Assembly: GCA_932521035.1 (NCBI GenBank)
Contig: OW051492.1
Location: 9,052,001-9,116,000, forward strand
Direction: 5' to 3'
DNA: 64,000 bases
DNA from: Oscheius dolichura
Taxonomy: Eukaryota; Nematoda; Chromadorea; Rhabditida; Rhabditidae
In this document: positions 33,979 through 46,159 of the stretch, one piece after another
How the letters are laid out: every line of letters begins with the position of its first letter
Numbering within the stretch: the first letter of the stretch is position 1
Notes under the pieces: model-generated
The model's input: the letters and a program-made list of their open reading frames with translations, nothing else
What the model was told of the DNA's origin: nothing
The model's database searches: none
Translations under genes and position numbers: made by a program

Positions 33979-36900
33979 ATGGTGACCTCGGATCCGGGGT
34001 CACGGATCCATAGACGAAATTCCTCGACATGGGTACCCGAAACGACTCTAACCGTCCCGAACCCGTTTGAATCTTTTCGAACGAGACATCGCGTTGCCAA
34101 GTAATTTTATTATTAATTTTTAGGTAGATTATATTTTTTAGATCACGAGTAATCCTACCAAATCATCTGGTAGAAGAGGAGAAATATCAGGAACTACCTA
34201 ATTATAAATTTTTCCCTAATAATTCTATTTCTACGACGAAATATAGGTAATTTTTCATAATTTAACCAACAGGGCATTGCATTTTCCTTGTTTTACAGTA
34301 AATATATCGCAGAATTTATAAAAATGCCAAACATTGAATAAATGGGCGATTTATTGAAGAATTATCGCCGCGCCGGGTTATTTTTGCTCTTTGGCGCCTA
34401 AACTCAACTTTCCCGCCGTATTCACTATATAAAACCGCTGGAAAACCCAAAATTACTCTTGTCTTACTGTAGAAAACAGCCTATTTAATTTCTAGGCTCA
34501 TTTTTATTTTAAAAAGTCGATTTTAACCAACTTTATCCGGTCCAATATTTTATTCCTCCTTTTTCAGTATATTGACCTTCATTCCTGCGAACATATGGCA
34601 CCAGTTGAAAACTAGATATGCTAATTTATATTTTCTATTTATTGCTGGTGAGTCCTTCTACCATTTTTTCCTAGTAAAAAATCTTGCAAAACCGGGTGAA
34701 AAGAACAGAGATGAATGCGACTATTTGTGGTGCAAACTTCGTTTGACTGCGAGTGTACCCGGGAAAGAGAGTCTCTCTACTGTTGAACCACGGCAAAGCA
34801 CAAGGGGCAGACACAAATCGCCGGTCGGGTTGTTCTCGGCACAAAATACAAACATTTTTCGGGGGGTTTCGAGGCGAAAAAATGGTGTTTTTGTCCTTGT
34901 ATAGCAGCCGTTTTTTTGGATTTCAGCGGAAGGGGGAAATTAACAGTTCCGGGCGGTTGAATCACCCCCGCCAAAGAACTGCCATTCCAAACAATATTTT
35001 CCCTTCCCTTCATATTTCACACGTCATTTTTTTGCCCATCTTTCCCCATCCATTATTATTTTTTTTCCTTTTCCTCTCTCGGTTTTCCCCCATGTGATAG
35101 AGATCATTTGGGGCCAAGTTTAGGTCAAGAGAAGAAGAAGACTCACCGGTTGTTTTTACTGGTTCCCGGGGCCACCACCTATAGGCGTCGTGTTGATATA
35201 GACACGCAGTCAGTTATTTTGACGCCGTTAAAAACCGCGAGACAAAATGAGATAGAAATGCGGAAAACAAAGAAAAATGGCAGAGGAGAAGAGATGATGG
35301 CGAACTACCCACGCGTTAGACTGGTAGCGGGCTGGAAATGGTGGGAAAGAGGGAATAGAGCCTATGCAATTGAAAATAGCGTCTATACTGAGTATTCTAC
35401 GGGCTACGCAGCTAATTTTTGGTAGAAGAAACGTTAAAAACTCAGCTAATGGTAGCAAAAGAGGGTTACGCTCCTCTCCGCCAGCTATCCAAATTTTCCT
35501 CCATTCCGGTAAAAATGCTCACTTCCTCTGTTCAATTTCTTCCCCCGAATAATTCTCCAAATCCTTATCATAATCTCAGGAGTCAAGCTGGAGCATTCCC
35601 CTCATCGTGTATGCTCTGGTGATTATGAGAGTGCGACAAACACAGTTCGAACCACATGCTTTGTGTGTCTGTGACTTTATGATAAGAGAGAAGGGCGGAG
35701 GGGGAGCGGCGGGCATTCTGTGTCAAGGTTGGGCAACATTTCTGTCTATTTTAACAATTTTTAAACCAAAATTGGGAGAAAATCTTGAAAAAAGAGAGGC
35801 AAAATGAGATGAGATGGAGAAAAATACATTAGGACCTTCAAAGGTGCCGTAATCCCCCCGAAAAAAGCTTCTCCAGACGGAAAAACGGGGATTAGACGCC
35901 CCGAGCGAAAAGTACAGGGTATACGGTAATTTACCTCATCCAAACATTTTTTAACTGTTTAATGCTGTTCCTTTTCAGCTTTAAATTTTTGCCCTGTCCT
36001 GAATGTCTACAGCAAATGGCTGGCTCTTATTCCCCCCTCATTTGTCATCGGCACGACGATGCTCAAAGATGGCTACGAGGACTACCGACGATGGAAATTT
36101 GACAACGAGATCAATTCAAGGTTTTGTCACGTCTGGGATAAGTATGTTTTGAGAGTAAAAACAAAGAAAACGACTACTTTTCCAGAAGTATGCAACGATT
36201 TCGGAAAATGCAATGGAAATACATCCTAGTGGGGGATATTGTACACGTTTCAAACGATCAGGACATCCCGGCTGATCTGCTTTTCATACGGTAGGTGGAT
36301 TTTTTGCCAGGAGGCCTAGAGAATTCAGGTCCTCCAACGAAGAAGGAACCTGCTTCGTGGAAACCGCCAATTTGGACGGGGAGACCTCCCTGAAGCAGCG
36401 CCACGTCCCCCATAGGTTTCTTCACTTCTCCGGGGTATTTATTCTACTTCTTACAATATTATTTTCTCTCGAATTTTAGGAAGATTCCGGTTTCTCTCCG
36501 AATGATTTTACCGGCTCGTTGTCTTGCGAGAAACCGGACAAAGCTATCTATACCGTGAGGGCCAGCATCGAATACGAACCTGGTCATCTTTCCTCTTCTT
36601 CTGGCAACAAATATGGATCTTTAGGGATGAAGGAGCCCATTACCAAAGAGAATATGCTCCTCAGAGGATCCAAATTAAAAAATACTACTTTTGTTGAAGG
36701 AGTTGTCATGTATGCCGGGCACGATACGAAGGTACGCGAAGTTTTTCTTGTTAGGTGGGGGGTTTCCCAATTTTTTTGCCTATTTTCTTCTTTTAACCTT
36801 TAATATTTGCTCTCCATTACTTTAAAATTACATTACGGAGCAATTAATATAATCCTTTACAAAAAAAAAATAAGGTTACTATACTTATCGGGACGCTTTG

Positions 36901-39900
36901 AGCGAACGGAGAAGGAAAATTGAGAGCAATCGAAAATTTCGATCACTTTTCGTCAAAGGGTCCCACGCGGAACATTTTGCGACCCGTTACCGTAACCTTG
37001 TTTGTTTGGGAAAAGAACTATACAGCACTAGATGAAGAAAAATGAGGAGTACCGTTTGCAGGTGATGATGAACAACGGCCGGGCGCCTCACAAGATGTCA
37101 GACATTGAAAAATTGACAAACCGCTTCATTGTCTTCTGTGTCATTATGCTCTTCCTGATGGTTATCATCCATGCCATCCTCAGTGGTGTCACCCTGGCAA
37201 AACATTGGACCGACGGCCATCCGGATGCTCCCTACATCCCAGAAAATATACAGTCACCTCCCGTTTGGGGAGTTCTAGCCGTCGGCTTCTTTATCATCTG
37301 TTATCAGGTAGCCGTCCCTGTTTTTTTTCGTATTTTAGATGTCAAAGGGTCTTGCAGCGAGTATATGTTAACTTCAAGGAGGCATTCGCTGCAAGACCTC
37401 TTGAACTGAAAGAACCTTTTATTTCAGGTCCTGGTGCCGATTTCCCTCTACATCACCGTTGAGCTGATAAAGTTAGGACAGATCTATTTCATCCAACAGG
37501 ATCAAGAGCTTTATGACGCGGAAAACGTAAACCTGCTCCATTCTTACTTTATATTTTTGTTTATTTAGGATTTTGGTATAAATTGTCGCTCTCTCAACAT
37601 TCCGGAAGAACTCGGCCAGATTACTCATGTCCTCAGCGACAAGACGGGTACCCTAACGGAGAATAAGATGATTTTTCGAAATTGTGCCATCGATGAGACT
37701 GATTATGGAGGAGAATTCGATCCAGTAAGCACTCTTTTCTTTATTTTTGTACCCTTTTTCCAGGATAATTTGGACCCGGTGAATCCGGTCATGTCGCCGT
37801 CCCTAAAACTTCGAGTCCATCAAAAATGGCAAAGCGACAGCAGATTGAAACACTTCTTCATGAATATTCTGGTCAATAATTCTGTGGTCGTCAACAAAAC
37901 ACCGCATAAGGATGCTATTGAGGTAAGCTACGTTAGGAAAAACGTTTAAAAAGATCCCGGCCCCCCATGTTACTGTAGACGCATTTTACGTTTTTACTTT
38001 TTCTGATTAACAACGGCTATATTAGATGTTTGTAACTAAAAGAATTTAAAAATAACGGCAAAAAACTATAGAAAGTGAAGGTAGTACTGGCCCAACTGTT
38101 CAAATTTGCCCCAAGAACGTAAGCGCGCGCCAATCTCAAACGGAAATTTCACTTTATCTTGAGATTTTCAGGTCGGTCACTACCAAGACGGGATCTATAC
38201 CATCGGCAATACGTGCTTCTACGACGTGACCCTGGCTAATTTCCTTCAAAAACAACAGGAAATGAAGAGTCGACCCCGACCTACTGCGTAAGTTGTTCTC
38301 CTATTATTCTCTATATCCATCAAATTTATAGAAGACTCGAATTGCGAATAGATTCTTCCGATTCGGATGATGAAACAACAGTCGAAACAGTCGTCGGCTC
38401 GGTCATTACCAAGGACGAAATCTCGACATCGGATTCAAATCCCGTCAGTACGATGGTTTCCCGCGTTTCGTCGTCCTTCTTCAAAGCTGTCAAAAAGAAC
38501 GTCGTCAAGCCGATCGTCGTTCCAATTCAATCCATGTAAGCTATTTTATAATATTTGGGTAAAAAGGTGGTTTTCCAGGTGGTCGCCCGATTCAATGGAT
38601 AGTTTCAAGACATTCGAGTTTCCAGAAGATTTTTGCCCATATGAAGCTGAATCACCAGACGAATTGGCGCTTATTCAAGGTGGGAAAGCGACAGTGTTCA
38701 GCCTCGATAGTCCTCTCCCCTGCACCCGTAAAGTCTCGGCAGGAAAATTATCTTTATTCCAAACAGTTACAAAACGGTGGAGCCTTTATACCTTTGTCCT
38801 GCCGAGACTTTACGGGTGCAGCGGATTGAACTATCGAGGACGGAGCCTTTCTTTTACATTGAATGGAATAGTTTATAAAATACCATAAATTTCGCTTTGG
38901 GAAACCCTCCGGGATTTCATGGTCTATGCAGCATAAAAAAGGCGCTCGACCAGGGATGTACGATAATTTGGCCTTCTAGATTGGGTGTACGGTAATTTTG
39001 CCGGCTTCAAATGGCTTTATACCGTAATTTCTTTCTTTATTAGCAAATGCCGCTTCACTTTAGTTTGCCCTTTTCTCCTGACTCATGGCACTTACTCACC
39101 ACCGAGTCCAAAAATGGAACACTCCTTCTTTCGAAATCTTTCCAAAGTCGAGGAAACGTGCCCAACTTGCACGTAGCCCCAAAATTTATGTCCACGTTTT
39201 GTGACGTCTACCCTTTGGCCGCAGGTTTATGAGCAGCATCTGTGTTTGTTCCCCTCTCTTCATAAAGATAAAGAAGAAAGGGGAAATCGGGCTGTAGTTT
39301 CCGTTTTTTTAAGGACTGGGAGGGACAGAAAAGGATAAAAATGACTGTCACAAAATAAAAATTCCGATTCCTGATGAGATTTTTGTGTTTTAGGAGCAGA
39401 GCTCTACGATTTCCGACTGGTGGATCGGACTGGAACGCACGTGACCATTTGCCGGCCGGATGGGAACAAGAAAAAGTAAATTTCCCTCCCTTTTCTCTAT
39501 TTTCTTTTTTCTTTTCAGGATCCCAGTAAAATTGATCCTTCCCTTCGATTCCCAGCGAAAAAGAATGAGTGTAATTGTCCAGACCGGGCGGAATATGACA
39601 ATGTACACAAAAGGAGCCGATGTGACGATGATTCGACGGATTGTCGACGGCTCAAGGGATCATATTCGCGTCTTGGAAGACCATATACACAAGTATTCCT
39701 GTAGAGGATTGAGGACTTTAGTCTTCGGAATGAGAAAAGTATCCGTTCAAGAGTTCAACAACCTCCAGCAAAGCTACCAGTGAGTATTAGTCATTTCTCG
39801 GTTATTTGCTATGGAGATACCGTATTCTCCCTTTCTATATGCTATATTTTGTCTAGATTTTTTTTAAAATATTTTACTTATAAATAATCCAAGGAGAATG

Positions 39901-42366
39901 GTGGAAAATGAGGTAAAATTGGAAAAAGAGAATCTGCCGCGCGTTTGCCGCCCGCTATTGCGAAAGAGACGTGCTAAGGTCAGGAAAGTACGATATTTTG
40001 CTCTAGGATTACTGTAGTTTCATATTTAAATTCTACTAAAATCATGAACAGGTGTTTATTTCAGTCAGGTACAAATGGACACGACAACAGAACGAGAAAA
40101 CCTTCTCTCCCAGCTGGCGGATGAATATGAGCGGAATTTGACTCTACTCGGAGTAACAGGGGTAGAAGACCGTCTCCAGGTGATCCCGTCCTTTATTTCC
40201 TGTCTAAATATGGCTTTTAGAACGGTGTAGAGACAACAATAGTCTCCATGCGAGACGCCGGGATGCAGGTTTGGGTTCTGACTGGAGACAAGCTCGAGAC
40301 GGCGGAGAATATCGCCAGATCTTGTGGTCTCTTCAGCGAATACACTCCCATTTTGAGGATCAACACCCTGGAAGATATTATGGACTCCGAGGCGAAAGAC
40401 TACAGCCTGGTTCTTGCTCCAGAGGCCGTGAAATTGGTCCAAGATGGGAATGAAGTCATTTTGAGGATACTGGAAAAGTTAGTAAATAAGGGGAAGGCGA
40501 TGAAAATGGAGATGTTTAGGTCCAGCAGTGTTCTGTGCTACCGGATGACCCCGTCAGAGAAGGCCAGCATTGTCAAGGCGGTTCAGATCCATTTGAAGGT
40601 ATGTGAACCAATTCTTTTGGATTTTGACTTCCCCTGAACAATTTGGGGATCTTGGGGGATAAGCTACATGAAATTGAAGCCCGTGGATCTTTAACTATCC
40701 CCCCAAGGCTCAGCTGAAGTGAAATTTGCCTGCCCGGCAAACGCCCAGGAGCAGTCAATGTTTATGGGGCTACAGAATGTTTTGTCGGGGCGGTTCAGAT
40801 CTGACTTGGTTCATTAGAATCGTCTTGACGTGCTCTCCAACCATGACTTTAAATTTTTGAAATCGACCAAGAAATGACCGAGATAGGGACACAAACACCC
40901 GACACTCCCTCTACGCCAAAAACGGGGGCGCCCGAAATTGGGCGTTTTGCCCATATATGGGGAGGGGTACTGTAACCGAGATAAAATATCAGTCAGATGC
41001 TGAACTTGTTTATTTTCAGGGAAAAGTCCTTGCCATCGGTGACGGAGCTAACGATGTTCCAATGATCCAAGCGGCCCATGTTGGAATTGGAATCAAGGGC
41101 AAGGAGGGAATGCAAGCCGTCATGGCGTGTGACTACGCGATTTCCCGCTTCCGATTCCTTCGGAAATTGCTCCTGGTCCACGGTCACTGGTGCTATGACC
41201 GCCTGGCTCTCAGTTTTCTTTACTTTCTGTACAAAAATACGGTAATTTTCTGTTTAAATGAACCAAAAACGAGAGATCTTTCAGAACAGCGTCTTTGTTT
41301 TATTCTTCTATCAATTTTTCGACTCATATTCTGGGAATTTTACCATCGACCCGACTTATTCTGTCCTCTATCCTATTATTTTCACAGCTGTCCAGCCGAT
41401 CCTCGTCGGCGTCTTCGACCAGGCCTATTCAAAAGAAGAACTCCTCAGGGATCCTGGGAAATATCAAGTCGGAATCCGTGGAACACTCTACACCAATAAT
41501 CTCTTCTTTATGAATGTCATCGACGGAATATGGCAGGCAGCTGTTATTTATTTCTTTGCTCATTGGGTAAGTTCGCTACTTTTCTAATTTTTTGGGCAGC
41601 CTGTAGATCCCCTTTCCTGGTAATTTCTGACCATATGGGAGAATTTGCCCGTTAAATTGGGTCTCTACTGTCTCTAGAACGGAATTTCTAATCGTAGAAT
41701 GGAGGATTCCGTCCGTCAATATAGAATTTGATCCATATAATTGGGAATATTTTCTCTAACCGGTGTTTTTATTAGAATGAATGGGTCCTCCCACTATAAA
41801 TAGTATGTTTTGCTCCATAAACTGGGTTCTCTGCCTGGCAAATGGGTTCTTCCTTGTCCAGAAAGGCTTATTTCCCAGGAGAATGTTAGATTCTGTGCAT
41901 AGAACGACGGATTATTCCCATAAAATGTGATTTCTGCCCGCAGAACGGGGATTTCTTCCGTAATTCTGGTGCCTTTCTGAGCCACGGTGCCCTATTTTCC
42001 CCTCCATTTTAAGTAGAAAAACTATCATTCCAGACCCTCTTGGATTCCGATTGCGGTGTCTGGACCTTCGGCTACTATGTAGCCACAGGAATGATGCTGG
42101 TGAACTGTCTTCACTTGGCTCTGGAAGTGCGCTGCTGGTCAACTTTCCTGATTTTTATCTTTGCTTTCTTTTTCCTCGCCCATTTTGCCTATTTCTTTAT
42201 TGTCAGCTGGATCAGTATCACCGGGATGGTGCCGGACACCCCGACTCATGTAGCCCTCGGCTCCTCGGAGGATTCGACCTTCTGGTTCTGCCAGCTGATT
42301 ATTGTTATTGTCTCGCTTTTGCCGAGGTTTTTCATACGGATGACCTCAAATTCGGGTATTATTTGA
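33979..42366 (+). CDS. P4-ATPase (aminophospholipid flippase), probably ATP10-like class
   Basis: P4-ATPases move phospholipids from the outer to the inner leaflet. Twenty-one exons close to 1228 codons: 33979-34100, 34142-34246, 34568-34647, 35979-36141, 36186-36290, 36329-36434, 36480-36731, 37062-37307, 37428-37526, 37569-37724, 37764-37922, 38172-38287, 38332-38535, 38579-38679, 39394-39475, 39519-39779, 40065-40179, 40221-40598, 41020-41241, 41285-41566, 42034-42366. Motifs in order: RVILPNH, TTKYSILTFIP, VGDIVHV with IPADL, DGET, the TM4 sequence PISL (usual for P4), phosphorylation D450 in [19 protein letters not shown], and GDGAND at about 957-962. All catalytic residues are present. 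A Ser/Asp-rich insertion (exon 13) is variable in the family. AATAAA is at 42412-42417. Introns 14 and 18 contain repeats. C. elegans relatives are the tat genes. Confidence 0.93.
36885..37030. repeat. Repeat-like block in P4-ATPase intron 7
   Basis: Contains tcgggacgctttgagcga, cccgttaccgtaacc and gggaaaagaactat in the same order as related blocks in CTP synthase intron 2 (19.02-19.25 kb). It contributes no exon. Similarity is partial. Confidence 0.4.
38702..38839. mobile_element. MITE alpha, copy 2 (best preserved)
   Basis: A 138-bp element in P4-ATPase intron 14 with about 40-bp terminal inverted repeats: cctcgatagt then ctgcacccgtaaagtctcgg at the left, and the complement (actatcgagg outermost) at the right. 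The interior reads aaaattatctttattc and aaacagttacaaaac. The arms are almost perfect, so it is the youngest of three copies. It has no coding capacity and would depend on a transposase elsewhere. Confidence 0.9.
40786..40955. repeat. Dispersed repeat, half copy in P4-ATPase intron 18
   Basis: Carries gatctgacttggttcattag, tcttgacgtgctctcc, aaatcgaccaagaaatgacc and gagatagggacacaaac, matching one arm of the palindromic elements at 60.26-60.75 and 61.65-62.09 kb. Only one arm is obvious here. It shows the consensus well and is not coding. Confidence 0.65.
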
Positions 42367-42452
42367 ATCTCAAAACAGGTTGTACTTAAAAAAATGAAGA
42401 AAAACGGAAGAAATAAACCGGTCTAGCTCCTTGTTCAGTGCTAAACTCTTTC

Positions 42453-42731
42453 TCAATTCTTCGGCTTGAAAAGTCGGCGAAAAGTCAAAAACAACACAAA
42501 GAAAGTAATAACAATAAGTGACCAGCTGATGCGTTGCTCACGAGTTCCCGGCCCGGGGCCGTCTGCTTGCCACAAGATCGCCAGCCGGGGGTCGTAATCC
42601 ATTGATCTGACCCCTGTCTCTCTGCCCGTCCTCGTGGGGCCTCTTCGTCTCAAAACAGCTGACTTCTTCTCTTTATTTTGTTCGGCTTCCATTCTTTTAT
42701 CTTTATCCTTTCCTCTGGAGATAAATTCCAT
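42453..42731 (-). CDS. Candidate tail-anchored small membrane protein
   Basis: One open exon of 92 residues starts MEFISRGKDKDKRMEAEQ, is strongly charged, and ends with a single hydrophobic segment (WSLIVITFFVLFLTF) and a short basic tail (RRLFKPKN). That layout, a C-terminal helix with few residues after it, is typical of tail-anchored ER or outer mitochondrial proteins. No specific family recognised. Its ATG is only 18 bases from the divergent plus-strand ATG at 42750, and its stop is 86 bases from the P4-ATPase stop, a very tight placement. Confidence 0.5.
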   Translation of the reverse strand: MEFISRGKDKDKRMEAEQNKEKKSAVLRRRGPTRTGRETGVRSMDYDPRLAILWQADGPGPGTREQRISWSLIVITFFVLFLTFRRLFKPKN

Positions 42732-42749
42732 TATAGAATAGTTTCAAGA

Positions 42750-43378
42750 ATGGTTAAAGCTCCAGAAACGCAGCCTATAAAACCTGAAATGTGAGTAGAG
42801 TCAAGAAAGTGGAGGCGGGAAAGAAATTCAGACCTTATCCGGAATTCAAGAAGACAGTAGAACAATGGAAACATCTAGCGGATATGCAAGTTTTCAGGAA
42901 TCAAATTGATCTGGCAATTGAAGCGAATGCAGAGGGATTGAGGTTTTGTGGAGACAGGTAAGGGATCCCTCGCCTTTCTTGTAAAATTTTGTTTCTTTCC
43001 TCTTCTATTCCTCCCTTCTAGAGATCCAGAAAGCCGTTCCCAGCTGGAAAAGCAGAGAGATCTCCTCCAAGAGCGAAAAACTCATCAGTTACAACGAAGC
43101 GAAGCACCTGGGAGCCTGGAAGAAGCCGCCCATCATCATAACGACGCCAAGGCTCGGCTGGACGAGTTGAGGGAAGGAAAACAGAAGAAAAATAAGAAGA
43201 ATAGACAGAAGGTTTGTCTTCAAAATGGGAGAAATAATAGAATTTCTAGAGAAAGGATAAAGAAAGGAAGCAAAAATTAGAAGAAGCTGTTTCCAGCCTG
43301 ATGGCGGCTATAAATGACGTCTCCGTCGTTTTGCGGCATCCGGATCAGGTTACTGTAGATGCAAACGGTACTGAATAA
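42750..43378 (+). CDS. Charged coiled-coil protein, unknown
   Basis: Four exons (42750-42790, 42832-42957, 43022-43211, 43250-43378) close to 161 residues. Sequence: MVKAPETQPIKPEIPYPEF, then a Glu/Lys/Arg-rich region with long helix-prone stretches (SRSQLEKQRDLLQERKTHQ, LEEAAHHHNDAKARLDELRE, a Lys-rich KQKKNKKNRQKRKDK) and a more hydrophobic end (SSLMAAINDVSVVL). AATAAA overlaps the stop. The lysine cluster could be a nuclear signal. I recognise no domain. Confidence 0.6.
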
Positions 43379-43766
43379 AATTTCCTTCGATATACACATT
43401 TCAAATACAGTTTCCGAGAATCTAACGGCTGAAAAATATAGGAAATGGCCTGAATATTGATAACAACGGAGAAAACGGCTCCAATATTGAAGAAATGGGC
43501 GTAAAACTTATTTTAGCCAAGAAATACGGGCTTTCACACCATTTAGACCACTTTAAAGCCAGTATTCAATGTTCTGAAACCTGTAAAACTTTAAAACAAG
43601 ATGTGAAAATAGAGAAATAGGTCAAAATTCGAAGAAACCTGGAAAAATAGAATAAAAATCAGAGAATTAGAAGATTTTGTTTATTTCATGAAGATGGAAA
43701 GAAATTTCAATCAACCTTATGAAGTTTCGCTATTTTTGGCTGTCTTGAAATTACTCGTCCGTCTTT
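43379..43766. other. Intergenic spacer (convergent 3' ends)
   Basis: AT-rich, no gene. Its right end contains tttatt (about 43680), the reverse poly(A) signal for the minus-strand gene ending at 43767. Confidence 0.5.
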
Positions 43767-44731
43767 TCAAATGCAACCTTCCGAGATGCCGCCCGTCTGA
43801 TCCACCGACTTTGTCTTCACCAACACCATTACATCCTCCGTCACGCTCTGGGTCGTCTTCTTCTGCTGTTCCGGTTCTATTCCATCAATTCCTTCACATT
43901 TCTTCTCCTCTTCTTTCTTGGGCTCTTCTGTCCTCTCCATCTGTTCCGTCTGTTCCGTCTGTTCCGTCGTCTTCTTCTCCCCAGTTTCGGGCATTACCAG
44001 ATCATCCCTCATTTTATTAAACTCCAACAGGGCTGCTTTAAAGTCCTTCCTGGAGGCCTTGAAACCCTCCCGACTCTTGCTATAATCCGGAAGTTTCCTT
44101 TTGGAACCGTCGGTCGAGACGGGCAGAGGTGCCGCCGTCTTCATTCCCTCGTCGTTGGCTGTCTTTCTATCCGGGCTCTGCTTCTCTTCCGCCTTTTCCT
44201 TGCCGTCCTGTTTGGCTTTTTCCTCCTCCTCCACTATGTCCTTCTTCATTTTCTCCTGTTTCTTTTTTTTCTTTTTCCCTTTCCGTTTCTTCTTTTCTTC
44301 CCGTTTCCTCTGCTTCTCTTCTCGTCTCCTCCGCTCAGACAACTCGTGGAGTCGACACTTCTCACAGTCGGCTACCGTCATCTTGGTCGGGTGGTTGCAC
44401 GGCGACATGGCCAGAGTGTTGCAGGCGCTGTCGGCAGTCATCCCGCCCATAGTCAGCGTACTGTCTCTATTCTTTTTCAGTCGAATCGAGTCAATTGGCG
44501 TGGGAGCTGATTGCTGCTGCTGTAGCAGTATCGGCGGCAGCCGTGACGGTGTCGGCTCCGGCTCTTGTGACAGAGATGACACTGGCGTTGGGGTCACCGG
44601 CGACTCCACCGTCGACGTCTTCTTCTTCTTATCACACAAGATTACGGTAATTAGCGCTGAAAATGGCTATTTTATTGGGGGCAAAGGAGAAGAAACTGAC
44701 CAAAACAGCTACAGATGAAAAGAAGAATCAT
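43767..44731 (-). CDS. Short-signal Cys-Lys family, member 2 (Lys/Glu-rich)
   Basis: Exon 1 (44731-44701, 31 nt) encodes MILLFICSCF. After a phase-1 intron, exon 2 (44656-43767) continues ALITVILCDKKKK, for 306 residues. The hydrophobic N-terminus, cysteine and Lys run match members 1, 3 and 4. The tail is far longer: a Pro/Thr/Ser region, a segment with four cysteines (SACN, SPCNH, DCEKCRLHEL) that might bind metal, then a Lys/Arg/Glu-rich charged region and TEQTEQTEQ-type short repeats. The 13 bases before the ATG (gctgtcgtcttca) match member 1. A reverse AATAAA follows the stop. The hydrophobic start could be a signal peptide or anchor. Confidence 0.65.
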
Positions 44732-45019
44732 TGAAGACGACAGCCTCCCAGCGAAAGTCGCTCTAGAAAATGAAAACAGTAGATTATTTGGAGGATTACG
44801 GTATTTACAAAAGAATTACAGTATCCTTGGCCATTTTGAGAAGAGAACCGACTGTGTAAAAAGGAACCCGTTGTCTGGAGAAACGAGTTTCGAAACCCGG
44901 GTCGTCCATTTTAAAATCCTGATTCAGGAAATCGAACTTCCCGGGAAGGGCATAATAACAATAAAGCGAGTATTCAAGATGCCACTGCTTTATTAATTTT
45001 TGTATGCGAATGCCTTCTT

Positions 45020-45859
45020 TTAATGTCGGGGGGCATCGGGTACGTTGTTTGGATTGTAGTTGACCGGCTCGTAGTCGCCTTCAACCTCGGCAGGCGGGGC
45101 AGCAACCGGCTTTGGCGGCGGCGGCTTCGGCTTCTGAATCGGCTTCGGTGGTTGTGGACGAATTGGAGGCCGTGGAAGAACAGGAGGCGCCTGCCGAACT
45201 GCCGGACTTATTGGCGTTTTTGAACCAAGCGGCTGCTTTGAACCCGTTGGCTTCTTTGAGCCTAGCGAAGTCTTTGAATCTTTTGATCCTGGTACATTCG
45301 GAGCTGGCCGCGGCACAGCGGCTGGAGACGGCCTCGGAGCTGGCGCAGAAGCCGGCCTCGGCTGGTGTTTCTGCTGTGCTGCTGCTGTTCCCGCTGACGT
45401 TGCAGGATCACCTGCAGGTCTTGTGGTGTTCCTGTCTCCTCCACAAGATATTAGACCAATCACAGCTGAAAAATAAAGATCATTGTTGTATTTTAGCGAA
45501 TATCTTCTAGGTGTCTACTATTAGACCGCATTCTGGAGTTTTCTTTGTGAAATGGGCGCTCGTACCATTTGCGCTATTTTCAGGGTGCACTACTATTCAA
45601 GGGAACGTTACAATCTTTCATGCAGGCCATTTCAATGCGCCACAAACTGGGGTGCTCTTCAACCAGAAGTTTTACGATAGATTACTGTAGACTACGGTGG
45701 ATGCCGCCCTTCTATGCCAGAAGAAAAGCCGGCCCAGCCTCGTTGCAAAGAAGAGGTCTATTCCCAAATAGCGCGGCGGTCACTAGCTTCAAGAACAAAA
45801 AAATAACAGTAAAAGATACCTAGAAAGACGAAAAGGAGAAGAAGTAGCGGTAGGGCCAT
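45020..45859 (-). CDS. Short-signal Cys-Lys family, member 3 (Pro-rich)
   Basis: Exon 1 (45859-45820, 40 nt) encodes MALPLLLLLFVFL. Exon 2 (45465-45020), joined in phase 1, continues AVIGLISCGGDRN; total 161 residues. The tail is proline/alanine/lysine-rich (RPASAPAPRPSPAAVPRP, repeated GSK units, QPPKPIQKPKPPPPKP), suggesting an extended, extracellular or cuticle-like chain. Here the residues after the cysteine are Gly-Gly-Asp rather than lysines, and the 5' flank is more diverged, so this is the least typical member. Reverse AATAAA at 44989-44994. The 354-nt intron has no recognised content. Confidence 0.65.
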
Positions 45860-46159
45860 CGAAAACGAACGCTCCAGACGGCTTCCTGCTGCAAAAAATG
45901 ACTAGTCTTTTGACTGGAAATTTGTCAAGAATCTCGCTTTTCCCAAGTTTACGGGTTTTTGGTTAATTCTTGTCAAGGACTTGGTGGAATTTGAACGGGT
46001 AGGATCTCCACTGTGTCAAAGAACGGGAGTTAAACACCGTATTCTATGGTAGAAACTAACCAATTGACCAGGCTTCGGTGAACTCAATAAAAGACTAACA
46101 TCCTGATGATAGCTAGATTCTTACGGTAAATGTGTTTATCCCTCGTGAATCTAATAGAA
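45860..46159. other. Intergenic spacer
   Basis: About 300 bases between the Cys-Lys family member 3 start and the stop of F-box gene F1. No gene, RNA or repeat recognised. Confidence 0.4.

Noticed and set aside
36415-36480. Donor right after CCHVPHR in P4-ATPase exon 6
   Set aside because: It gives the wrong phase; the donor at 36435 joins in frame to [10 protein letters not shown].
43688-44718. Large Ser/Phe-rich plus-strand ORFs
   Set aside because: Complement of the Lys/Glu-rich minus-strand gene with intact splicing and poly(A) signal.
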